64,000 bases of DNA, from the NCBI RefSeq assembly GCF_042477335.2, contig NC_091262.1, forward strand, positions 45,729,001-45,793,000, written 5' to 3'. The notes below the pieces were generated by a model. It was not told the origin of the DNA and did not search any database. It saw nothing but the letters and a program-made list of their open reading frames with translations. Shown here piece after piece: positions 48,403 through 58,965 of this stretch (position 1 is its first letter; each line of letters starts with the position of its first letter). Origin of the DNA: Ovis canadensis. Taxonomy: Eukaryota > Chordata > Mammalia > Artiodactyla > Bovidae. The position numbers were made by a program, and so were the translations under genes.

Positions 48403-49746
48403 AATTTGGAAAACATCAGTTTTCATTCCAATCCCAAAGAAAGGCAATGCCAAAGAATGCTCAAACTACCACACAATTGCACTCATCTCACACGCTAGTA
48501 AAGTAACACTCAAAATTCTCCAAGCCAGGCTTCAGCAATACGTGAACCGTGAACTTCCTGATGTTCAACCTGGTTTTAGAAAAGGCAGAGGAATCAGAGA
48601 TCAAATTGCCAACATCCACTGGATCATCGAAAAAGCAAGAGAATTCCAGAAAAACATCTATTTCTGCTTTATTGACTATGCCAAAGCCTTTGACTGTGGA
48701 TCACAATAAACTCTGGAAAATTCTGAAAGAGATGGGAATACCAAACCACCTGACCTGCCTCTTGAGAAACCTATATGCAGGTCAGGAAGCAACAGTTAGA
48801 ACTGGACATGGAACAACAGACTGGTTCCAGATAGGAAAAGGAGTACATCAAGGCTGTATATTGTCACCCTGCTTATTTAACTTATATGCAGAGTACCTCA
48901 TGAGAAACGCTGGGCTGGAAGAAGCACAAGCTGGAATCAAGATTGCCAGGAGAAATATCAGCAACCTCAGATATGCAGATGACACCACTCTTATGGCAGA
49001 AAGTGAAGAGAAACTAAAAAGCCTCTTGATGAAAGTGAAAGAAGAGAGTGAAAAAGTTGGCTTAAAGCTCAACATTCAGAAAACTAAGATCATGGCATCT
49101 GGTCCCATCACTTCATGGAAATAGATGGGGGAACAGTGGAAACAGTGTCAAACTTTATTTTGGGGGGTTCCAAAATCACTGCAGTTGGTGACTGCAGCCA
49201 TGAAATTAAAAGACGCTTACTCCTTGGAAGAAAAGTTATGACCAACCTAGATAGCATATTGAAAAGCAGAGACATTACTTTGCCAACAAAGGTCCATCTA
49301 GTCAAGGCTATGGTTTTTCCAGTGGTCATGTATGGATGTGAGAGTTGGACTGTGAAGAAAGCTGAGTGCCGAAGAACTGGTGCTTTTGAACTGTGGTGTT
49401 GGAGAAGACTCTTGAGAGTTCCTTGGACTGCAAGAAGATCCAACCAGTCCATTCTGAGGGAGATCAGCCCTGGGTGTTCTTTGGAAAGAATGATGCTAAA
49501 GCTGAAACTACAGTACTTTGGCCACTTCATGTGAAGAGGACTCATTGGAAAAGACTCTGATGCTGGGAGGGATTGGGGGCAGGAGGAAGAGGGGACGACA
49601 GAGGATGAGATGGCTGAGTGGCATCACCAACTCGATGGACATGAGTTTGAGTGAGCTCCAGGAGATGGTGATGGATAGGGAGGGTGGCGTGCTGTGATTC
49701 ATGGGGTCGCAGAGTCAGACACGGCTGAGTGACTGAACTGAACTGA
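48403..49746 (+). mobile_element. BovB LINE, sense, right arm of inverted repeat
   Basis: A 1.34-kb BovB 3' portion encoding much of the RT: NYHTIALISHASKVTLKILQ, FIDYAKAFDC, GVHQGCILSPCLFNLYAEYL, intact YADD (48972-48983) and the C-terminal GCESWTVKKAECRR region. A two-base loss near 48697 (after FDC) and a nonsense/frameshift near 49122 break the frame. It ends with CTGAACTGAACTGATAAT. Confidence 0.94.
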
Positions 49747-50772
49747 TAATGATAATGGGATCAATACAAGAAGAGAATATAACACTCATTAACATACATA
49801 CGGCTATTATAGGAGCTCCAAAATACATAAAGCAAATATTAACAAACATAAAGGGAGAAATTCACAATAATACAATAACAGAGGGGACTTTAAGACCCCA
49901 CTTACGTCAGTGGAGGTCATCAGACAGAAAATCAGTAAGGAGAGTGGTCTTAGATAACATTATAGAACAGATGGACTTAATAGATAGCTTCAAGACACTA
50001 CATTGCAAAAAGGTAGAATACATTATGTGCACATCGAACGTTCTCCAGGATAGATCACAAAACAAATCTCAACAAATTTGAGGACAAAAATTACAACAAG
50101 CGTTTTTCCCAACCATATAAGTCTGAAACTAGAAATCAATTTGGGGAAAAAGGAAAAGCACAAACACATGGAGACTAAGCAACATGCTAATGGGTCAAAG
50201 AGGAAATCAAAGAGAAAATCAGAAGATACTTTGAGACAAATGAACATGGAAACACAACTTTCCAAAATCTGTGGGACACAGCAAAAACAGTTCTAAGAGG
50301 GAAGTTAATTGTGTTACAGGCCTTCCTTAAGAAACAAGCAAAATCTTGTTTCCAACCTAACCAATCATTCAAATAAATTAGCAGAAAAAGAACAAAGAAA
50401 ACCCACAGTCAGCAGCAGGAAGGACGTGCAAAAAGGATCAGAGAGGAAGTAAACTAAGAGACTAAAACCTAACAAAGAGTAAAACATCAGAAAAGATCAA
50501 TGAAACCAAGAGACAGTTTTTTAAAAAAGAAACAAAATTGAAAAACCTTTGGTCAGACTCATCAAGAAAAACAAAAGAGAACTCAAATAAATAAAATAAG
50601 AAAAAGAAATAACCAATATCAGAGAGATACAAAAAATCATAAGAGAATACTATTAAGTTATATGCCAACAAACTGGAAAACCTGGAAGAAATGGAGAACT
50701 TTCTAGAAACACAGAACCTTCTAATACCCAAAGCATCTACAAGCTGTAGGGAAACGCAGAATTTCGTATACT
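49747..50772 (+). mobile_element. L1 LINE, ORF2 portion, sense
   Basis: Continues the L1 from 47321. CATAAAGGGAGAAATTCACA, then TTCTCCAGGATAGATCACAA, then ATGGGTCAAAGAGGAAATCA, then ATATGCCAACAAACTGGAAA follow the L1 ORF2 order. Non-functional. Confidence 0.85.
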
Positions 50773-51396
50773 GCTCAGTTCAGTTCAGTCGCTCAGCTGT
50801 GTCCAACTCTTTGCAATGCCATGGACTGCAGCACACCAGACCTCCCTGTCTATCACCAATCCCCAGAGTTTACTCAAATTCATGTCCATTGAGTCGGTGA
50901 TGCCATCCAACCATCTCATTCTCAGTCGTCCCCTTCTTCCACCTTCAATCTTTCCCAGCATCAGGGTCTTTTCCAATCAATTCTTTGCATCAAGTGGCCA
51001 AAGTTATTGGAGTTTTAGCTGCAAAATCAGTCCTTCCAATGAACACCTAGGACTGATCTCCTTTAGGATGGACTGGTTGGATCTCCTTGCAGTCCAAGGG
51101 ACTCTCAAGAGTCTTCTCCAATACCACAGTTCAAAAGCATCAATTCTTTGGTGCTCAGCTTTCTTCACAGTCCAACTCTCATATCCATACGTGACTACTG
51201 GCAAAACCAGTAGCTTTGACTAGATGGAACTTTGTTGGCAAAGTAATGTCTCTGCTTTCTAATATGCTGTCTACGTTGGTCATAACTTTTCTTCCAAGGA
51301 GCAAGCATCTTTTAATTTCACAGCTGCAGTCACCATCTGCAATGATTTTGGAGTTCCAAAAACTAAAGACTGGCACTGTTACCAGTTTCCCCATCC
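50773..51396 (-). mobile_element. BovB LINE 3' fragment, antisense
   Basis: Starts with GCTCAGTTCAGTTCAGTCGC (3'-terminal repeat complement) and ends near CAGTTTCCCCATCCA. Inserted into the same L1. The minus-strand peptide YESWTVKKAEHQRIDAFELW is typical. Confidence 0.93.
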
Positions 51397-51448
51397 AGTG
51401 GGAATATAAATTGGTATAACTTTTCTGGAGGGTAACTGAATATATCTG

Positions 51449-52690
51449 TTAGACTGGTGCAAAACTAACTGTGGTTTCGCATTGTTGAATTTCACTGTTT
51501 GATACTGGAATACATTCTTAAATAAATGTGGCTATGCATTATTTTCATGCACACTTCTTACTTTATTTTTTTGCTAATGACTTATTATTTGCTGTTTATT
51601 TTAGCCTAGAGAAATGATGTTAGAAAAAATGCAAATTTGAGCAATCTTTTTGAGTTCAAAATGAGTCGTAAAGCAGCAGAGACAACCCACAATATCAACA
51701 ATGCATTTGGCTCAGGAACTGCTAACAAAGGTACAGTGCAGTAGTGCTTCAGGAAGTTTTGCAAAAGAAATGAGAGGCTTGAAAATGAAGAGTCCAGCAG
51801 CTGGCCCTTGGAAGTTGATGACCAACTGAGAGCAGTCACTGAAGCAGATCCTCTTACAACTACACGAGAAGTTACTGAAGAACTCAACAGTGACTATTAT
51901 AAGGCCATTTGGCATTTGCCGCAAATTGGCAAGGTGAAAATGCTTGATAAGTGGGTGCCTCATGAGCTGACTGCAAATCAAAAAGATCATTGTTTTGAAG
52001 TGTCATCTTCTCTTATTCTACACAACAATGAACCACTTCTTAACTGGATTGTGACATGGGATGAAAAGTGGATTTTATACAACTGGTGACAACCAGCTCA
52101 GTGGCTTGACTGAGAAGCAGCTCCCAAGCACTTCCCAAGGCCAAATTGTACCAAAAAAGGTCATGGTCACTGTCTGATGGTCTGCTGCCTGTCTGACCCA
52201 CTACAGCTTTCTGAACCAGTGAAACCATAACATCTGAGAAGTAAGCTCAGCACATCGATGAGATGCACCAAAAACCGCAATGCCTGCAGCCAACACAGGT
52301 CAACAAAATGGGCCCAATTCTCCATGAAAATGCCAGACTGCACATCTTACAACCAATGCTTCAAAAGTTGAACGAATTGGGCGATGAAGCTTTGCCTCAT
52401 CTGCTATATTCACTTGGCCTCTCGTCAGCTGACTACCATTTCTTCAAGCATCTCAACAACTTTTTGTAGGGAAAATCCTTCTGCAACCAGCAGGAGGCAG
52501 AAAATACTGAGTTCGTCAAACCCTGAAGCATGGATTTTTACACTATAGGAATAAACAAACTTATTTCTCATTGGCAAAAATGTACTGATTGTAATGGTTT
52601 CTATTTTGACTAATAAAAATGTGTTTGAGCCTAGTTATAATGATTTTAAATTCATGGTCTGAAACCACAATTACTTTTTCATCAATCTAT
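51449..52690 (+). mobile_element. Hsmar1-type mariner transposon, inactive
   Basis: Nearly full-length (about 1.24 kb) Tc1/mariner element. The 5' inverted repeat TTAGACTGGTGCAAAACTAA matches the complement of the 3' end AATTACTTTTTCATCAATCTA. The interior encodes recognisable transposase pieces: MSRKAAETTHNINNAFGSG, then LTTTREVTEELN, then IGKVKMLDKWVPHELTANQK, then VTWDEKWILYN, then ADYHFFKHLNNF. Stops (for example after GTANKGTVQ and ILYNW) and frameshifts make it dead. The second acid of the DD34D triad region reads HEN rather than HDN. Confidence 0.92.
51661..52470 (+). pseudogene. Mariner transposase pseudogene
   Basis: Transposase-coding relic. It begins at ATG 51661 in the equivalent of the internal MGRKAAETT methionine; the upstream part of the N-terminus is also disrupted. 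The helix-turn-helix region is interrupted by a TAG about 27 codons in. The WVPHEL linker motif and the first catalytic Asp (WDEKW) survive in 51808-52089. The last Asp (ADYHFF) survives in the frame 52263-52469, with a stop at FL. Family: Hsmar1/SETMAR-like mariner. Confidence 0.88.
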
Positions 52691-52890
52691 TAAAAGTTCA
52701 AAGTGAACCACTACTAAGAATCTATCCTCGAGTCCATGTAACAATGCAGAACATGGGGCAATGAAAGTACTCTGGAACTAGACAGAGGGGGTGGCTGCAC
52801 AATACTGTGAACAGACTAAATGTCACTGAACTGTCGCTTTAAAATGTTAATTTTATGCTGTGTGAATTTTACCTCAATAAAGTTTTTTTT
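52691..52890 (+). mobile_element. L1 3' end, sense
   Basis: GGAACTAGACAGAGGGGGTG, GTGAATTTTACCTCAATAAA and a following A/T-rich tail match the 3' end of old L1M-type elements. It is probably the terminus of the L1 interrupted by the preceding BovB and mariner insertions. Confidence 0.75.
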
Positions 52891-54917
52891 TAATTAAAAA
52901 AATTCTAAATGCCTGACAGTATGTGTAGGAAGGTGTTCACTGCAGTGAGGCTGGAATCAAGCGTCTGTCCATTGTACATTGGTTAATCATAGTATTACTA
53001 TATCCATGCAGCTATTCTACAGTCCAATACAGGTAAGAGTACACATTTTGTTGTGAAGATAAAAAGAGCACCTGTAAAATAGAATTCAAGAGGACCTACA
53101 GAATAGAATTCACGTAACAGCAAAAAGTAAACCTACAAACCAAGATCAAGTCTGTTTTTGTATATGTGAAGTCTAGAAGGGTTACACACCACTGCTAAAC
53201 TTGGCTTACCTGAAGGCACTTTTTCCTTGAAGATGTCCATCTGGTTTACATTTTTTAAAGCACTATTACTATTGTTTAAAAAAATTAGAAACAAGTTTTA
53301 AAAGATAGTAAGATAGCTCTAAGAGAATGAGAAGCAAAGTCACCCCAACAGCGATGAGCACAGTTAGCACCAGGGACCAAGGTTCCTTGGAGAAACAACG
53401 ATTCCAGGGCTGGGGCGAGGTGGGTACAAGATGAATCCGGAACATCTTTGTCACAGATTACAGAAGTGTTAAAAAAAAAAAAAAAGTCAGGATGTCTGAG
53501 ACAATTTGAAGGGACTCCCACTGGTCACATCTGGAACTATTTGAGAACTAAAAACAAAAACCAAAGGACAATAATGAATCATAGACTACTGGAACAAAGG
53601 AGAATCCATCAGTTCACAAGGAATATAAATATGTAAAAATAAACAACTGGGAGAGAAAGGAGTGCAGACTGGTAAATGAGGGAGTCCTGAATTGCAAAAT
53701 CAGTATTTCACAACCATCACAGGAAAGATTGAATCAGGTCAGAGTCAGCCCTATTTGCTAAACTGAGGGAAAGTTTGGTGAAGAGCAGGATTGTTACATG
53801 TCTTAAGAGTGTATCTCCAGAGACTGCTTGAATCGAAAGGGGATAAAACAGCAACTACACCATGGAGAAAGTGGAAAACATCCTGACCAGGTGCACTAGG
53901 TATTAATTTGTTGCCTCTTAGCTCCAAACTTGCCTTCCTTCCCCACCAAAGTTAGGACTCTGCAAACTACATTTCTCTTTGCCAGCTGGCCAACAGCCTC
54001 TGAAGAGGATGACAAGGCTGGAAGAGACCATTTGTGTCTCAGTCTGGCCTGGATCCCAGCAGCATCCTCCACAGTGATTGTTTTCTGCTCTCATGGGTAG
54101 CGGGCACCTCCAGGGAGTCGATTCTGCAGCACAGGGCTGGCAGCATGTTCCTGTCGGAGGTCTGCCTCTCAGGCTTACAGGGCTCTCCTCTGATGTTCTA
54201 AGGTCCTTCCTGTCTTCTCTTCCCTTGATTCTTGGGGTAGTAGCTGTTTTCTAGGCAGACACTTTGGAGCTCTTTTCTCCCTTACAGTAGTTAATGACTT
54301 CTTACTCAGTCAAAAATTATCTGAAAAATTTCCTATTTTTACCTTTCACTAGACCCTAAATGATAAACCAGGTGATCGAAATTAAGATTACCAATGAGGG
54401 ACAGATGACACTGTGTTTCCTGAGAGGATATGACACAGTGTTCTAGGTATCTAGAATGCAAAACAATCACATGGAATCAACAGGGAACATCAGATAAACC
54501 CTAAATGAGCAGCATCATTTTAAAGAAGCTGTATTCTTCCAAAATGTCAATGTCTTAAGTGACAAGCTCCAGGTTAAAGGAGACAGCTCCCTGTAATACA
54601 TGATCTGAGACTAGATCCAGAACTGTAGGGGGAGGGCTCTACAAAGATCAGAATGTGAACTGTATTTTAAACTACTCTTATCAGTGGTAACTGTACTGAA
54701 TTTGATCGCTGCACTGGGATTGTTGAAGAGTATCTTTATTCCTAGGAAATACGCACTGTTAAGTATTAGAACAAAAGGACCATGATGCAGAGGGAGAGCA
54801 CATCCAAGAATACAAATGACAAATCAAGTGGCATAAATGTTACTCAGTGGATCTAAGCAAAGGATATTTGGGCCTCATGTACAATTTTTATTCCTGCAAC
54901 TCTGTTAAGTCTGAAAT
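52891..54917. other. Intergenic, unassigned AT-rich sequence
   Basis: About 2 kb. A poly-A run at 53469-53483 interrupts a block (53260-53640) that looks repeat-like but that I cannot name. On the minus strand 53269-53454 is an open frame with a hydrophobic stretch (SLVLTVLIAVGVTLLLILL). No gene recognised. Confidence 0.4.
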
Positions 54918-54919
54918 CA

Positions 54920-54984
54920 CTGGGTTGGCCAAAAGGTTTTCTGTAACATCTTAGGAAAAACTTGAACAAACTTTGTGTCCAACA
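54920..54984. mobile_element. Mariner-like miniature element (MITE)
   Basis: TGGGTTGGCCAAAAGGTTTT on the left, with a diverged complement (AAACTTTGTGTCCAACA) on the right. Related to the element at 25330-25407. Confidence 0.65.
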
Positions 54985-55029
54985 CAATATTTCCAAATAA
55001 AATTCATTTATTTTAAAAAGAAAATGACT

Positions 55030-55165
55030 ACAGCAGTAATTCTCAGCCTTCACTGCACTCTGGACACCACAAGCCACCTCAGAAGCTCTGGGATTCCAGG
55101 CATCTGTATTCTTACAAGTTCCCCCAGTGATTCCAGTGTGCAGACAAGGGTGGGAAATGCTGGTC
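55030..55165 (+). repeat. MER20-like DNA-transposon remnant
   Basis: CAGCAGTAATTCTCAGCCTT, CTGGGATTCCAGGCATCTG and CCAGTGATTCCAGTGTGCAG follow the MER20 pattern. Confidence 0.6.
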
Positions 55166-55324
55166 CAGTGGGAGAGCTCATTTATTAAATTCAGGTATAA
55201 AAAGTGGCTCTTTTGCACTCTAGAGAATAAGCCCTGGGGAACAGGTCTCAGGGTAATGCAAACTCCCATGTGGTATGGCAGCTCCATGTGGTATGGCAGA
55301 GACCCTGGAGATATTAAGTAGGTA

Positions 55325-55533
55325 GGTGGTGGTGGTGGTGGTTTAGTCACTAAGTCGTGTCCGACTCTTGTGACCCCATGCCAGGCTCCTCTGTCCATGG
55401 TATTCTCCAAGGCAAGAATACTGGAGTGGGTTGCCATTCCCTTCTCCAGGGTATCTTCCCAATCCAGGAATCGAACCCAGGTCTCCTGCATTGCAGGCAG
55501 ATTCTTTACCAACTGAGCTACCAGGGAAGCCAA
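55325..55533 (-). mobile_element. Bov-tA SINE, antisense, with GGT tail
   Basis: A (GGT)n run at 55327-55343 represents the tail. TAAGTCGTGTCCGACTCTTG, GAATCGAACCCAGGTCTCCT and AACTGAGCTACCAGGGAAGC complete an antisense Bov-tA. It contributes part of a spurious 264-codon minus-strand open frame (54853-55647). Confidence 0.93.
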
Positions 55534-56158
55534 AGTAGGTAGGTAGTAAGTGAAATTCGTATGGATCCGGTCAACATGGAGAGATTTCCAATCCAGAGCT
55601 TCCCAAAGGAATAAGGCATTTCCATGACTATGCCAGGAATTAAGCACAATTTAGAGCTGACAGGAACTAGGAGGGTTTAACTGGACCCAGAGCTACCATC
55701 TCCCCTTGTCTTTTTGGCTCCACTGTTAGCATGATGGGTTTGGGTCTGGCTGACAGAGCACAGGAGAGGATGCTGCTCTCTCACCAGGCAACCTGGGGAA
55801 TGAGTGAAGAGGGTGGTACGGAATTAGTTTCTTGGGCAAGTTCAAGGAGTGGGTTACTAATTGGCCTATTTTCCCAAAGCATTTTCCTACTCTGGAGGCT
55901 CATCTAGGTACATCTTGCAGAAAGAGCTGAGGGCAACCAACATTCCAGCTACTTCTCACCTCAGCTCCAACCTGTGACAGAGCAGCCACAGAATGGTACA
56001 TATGGAAAACTGGAAGCAAGGATGGGGAGACACGGCTGGGGGATGGGGAAGGTGCTAATCAAAGGCCCAAAGACAAGCAAAACATTCCTGTCTAACATGC
56101 AACAGACAGGAAAAGGAGATAGGTTCGGTCAGCAGAACATAGCCAATCTCCTCCTACT

Positions 56159-56520
56159 CAGTTCAGTCACTCAGTTGTATCTGACTCTTTGCGACCCCAT
56201 GGACCGCAGCATGCCAGGCCTCCCTGTCCTTCACTAACTTCTGGAGCTTGCTCAAACTCATGTCCATTGAGTTGGTGATGCCATCCAACCATCTCATCCT
56301 GTCGTCCCTTTCTCCTTCTGCCTTCAATCTTTTCCAGCATCAGGGTCTTTTCCAATGAGTCAGTTCTTTGCATCAGGTGGCCAAAGGATTGGAGTTTCAG
56401 CTTCAGCATCAGTCCTTCCAATGAATATTCGGGACTGATTTCCTTTAGGATGGACTGGTTCACTTTCATCAAGAGGCTCTTTAGTTTCTCTTCATTTTCT
56501 GCCAGAAGGGTGGTGTCACA
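56159..56520 (-). mobile_element. BovB LINE 3' fragment, antisense, internally deleted
   Basis: Typical BovB 3' sequence runs from TCAGTTCAGTCACTCAGTTG to TTAGGATGGACTGGTT (about 56460). It then jumps directly to CACTTTCATCAAGAGGCTCT, which lies about 450 bp further upstream in intact copies such as 47979-48060. A large internal segment is therefore missing. Confidence 0.88.
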
Positions 56521-57590
56521 ATCTCCTACAGTTCTCTAAAATCAACCACGTTTTGGTTAACTTGCACTTTGAGAACAGAAATTAGTCTCTACTCCTCTCC
56601 TTTCTCACATCATCTCTATTTTCAGGCAGGACAGACCTGCGTAGTACTTAGGCTTCTCAAAATTGATGGATCCAAAACTGAACAGGAACTCATGTCCCTA
56701 GATATGATCCTTACTGGCTCCCGATCCCTGTAACTAATTCTGTTTTCCCAGTTGACTGAGCCAGAAACCTGGGACTCACCCTCAAATCCTTCCATCCTTC
56801 CCCTTTCTCTCTGCCCAGTGATCAAATTCCACCATTCTCCCCTACTCCAAACTCCTCCCGAGACCACCTCCACCAACAGAGCCCCACTCCAAAGAGTTCC
56901 CGAGTTCTCTCCTAAACCACCATATCCGCACCGCACTGAAGGCTGCCTGGCCCTCCAGCCCATCCCCATGGCCACAGGGTGGCTATGACAGGTCCACCTG
57001 CACCGCCACCATGCTCACACATGACTGCCTCCACCTTCAAGTGAACCTGGCCTCCAAAGCATGTCAAGGAAGACCCGAGAAAACCTACGTTGTACCCCAC
57101 TTCTTTCCCCAGCATTATTTCCAGCTCCAGGCACAGAGAGTTCCTTGTGGCTGCCTACATACCCCATCCCATCTCACACTCCTGTGTAACCTCTACTATG
57201 AAGTCTATCTAGCCTCTGGGCTTGGGCCTCTCCTCCAGAAGTTGCCTCTGACCTCTCCAGGCATCTCCTTTCGGCTCCCATTTGTCACTACAATCACTGC
57301 ACTGTATGAGAACTATCTCCTTCTGTAAATTCTGTGATACCAGCACTCCACATTCCTTGAAGAGGACGGCGCCATCACTGTATCCCCAGGGCCACGCATT
57401 CAGCAGGTGCGCCATATCTGCAGGATGTACTGGACTCAAAAGCATCTCTAGGTTTGTGAATACCAAGGTTGCAACAGATATAATGGAAACACATGCAAAT
57501 CATAATGAACTACAGATAGCACCAACATTTAAAACATTATACTGCTGCTCTGGAATTGAAGTGTCCCCAAATAATTAAAAACTACATGTT
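56521..57590. other. Intergenic, TSPAN3 side, L2-like block
   Basis: 56740-57470 is C/T-rich with the character of an old L2 element (CTCCTTTCGGCTCCCATTTG, then GGGCCACGCATTCAGCAGGT). No gene recognised. Confidence 0.45.
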
Positions 57591-58401
57591 GAGGGGGTGA
57601 TACAGAGTTTATTGAATTAGATTTTTCTATTTACAACTGAGATCACATCTACATACTATTTTGCTAGTCTACATGTGTACATTATTTCTAACGAGTTTAG
57701 ACTTAACGATGAATGGGCTCAATCATACAAAAATACACACACACACTCACACTAATTGTTTTAAAATAGTAGTGCATACATTATACTCCTCCTATAAAGC
57801 CAGCTTTGATTAAAAACCGCTAGTTTCAAAGATCAGTCTGATTTTGAAGATGAACCAAGATACACGAGGTATGATTCTAAAATCTATCTTAGCCATTTTG
57901 TACAGTTGCTATCTTACTGGACTATAGTATATATTTTTAAAAAGGACACTGATGAGGGGCACTATCTGGTATTAACTTTAACCAGACAGCTGACTGCCTC
58001 CTCCTCCCCCTCAAAACCTTTGGCCAAGAGTTCTCCACTGTGAAGACTGAAAGGACTTGGTGATACTACAGCAGCAGTCCCATTATGCTTGGAGGTGACA
58101 GAAGCAGGGCCACGTCAACCTTTAATTCTACCACACTATGCAACTCACAAACGGTTCTGAGATTAGAACATTTACCGCCGTACGCAAAACACTTATGGAC
58201 ACGGAGAGCTAGAACAGAGGGGAAAAAAATGTCATAGGTGGGTAGGTAAGAAGGTAGACAAATGAAGAGTCAAGCTGCTCTGTCCAACACCTGTGTATGT
58301 GTGCTTTAACTAAATGAACTCAGGAGGCCAATAGCAGTGGACCTGCTCAATTCACCTTCCAAATCAGAACAAGACTGAAAAGCTCAGGCTTGAGTTTTCT
58401 A
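57591..58401 (-). other. TSPAN3: TSPAN3 3' UTR
   Basis: About 0.8 kb between the TSPAN3 stop codon and the poly(A) signal on the minus strand. It includes a short CA microsatellite at about 57736-57752. The 3' limit is estimated from the signal position. Confidence 0.75.
57608..57613 (-). terminator. TSPAN3: TSPAN3 poly(A) signal
   Basis: TTTATT on the + strand is AATAAA on the gene strand, 789 nt beyond the stop codon. It is the best canonical hexamer at a length consistent with the known short 3' UTR of TSPAN3. Confidence 0.7.
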
Positions 58402-58536
<135 letters not shown>

Positions 58537-58784
58537 TTACAGCAAGTGTGTATTTCTTTGTTGGCAATGGAACTGTTTCACAGTTCAAAGATCTCAAATC
58601 ATCAAAAAGATCACGACCAGTAAGCAATTTCTAATGAACACATTATCCTTTTAGGAACTAAGAACCCAGTTTTGGCATCCCTGCTGCATATCTAAGAATA
58701 ATCCGTGAAGCAAGCAGAATATCCAGGCTCTTCTAGTGCCATCCCCATCTTGATCCAGACCAGGGCTGTATAAAAGTGTGCTTG

Positions 58785-58965
58785 CTGTACTGATGGCAAC
58801 AGTCCGTAACTGAGCCGTCACATATGGTAGCCACTAGCCACATGAGGTTCCTGATCACTTGAAACGGAGCTAGTGCAACTAAGGAGTTGCATTCTTTATG
58901 GTATTAATTTAAATTCAGGTGTATGTGGCTAGTGGTTACCACACTAGACAGCAAAGGTCTAGAGT
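58785..58965. repeat. hAT-type MITE remnant
   Basis: TATGGTAGCCACTAGCCACA near one end and GTGTATGTGGCTAGTGGTTACCAC near the other form the inverted arms of a MER-type non-autonomous hAT element. The exact family is not certain from memory. Confidence 0.65.

Noticed and set aside
48549-49124. 191-codon + strand frame containing YADD
   Set aside because: It is the RT domain of a 5'-truncated BovB copy with frameshifts on both sides; treated as a mobile element, not a gene.
54853-55647. 264-codon minus-strand open frame, the longest in the window
   Set aside because: It runs through an antisense Bov-tA SINE (typical translated SINE text such as VAQLVKNLPAMQETWVRF) and a MER20-like remnant. 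No homologous protein or splice signals; chance frame.
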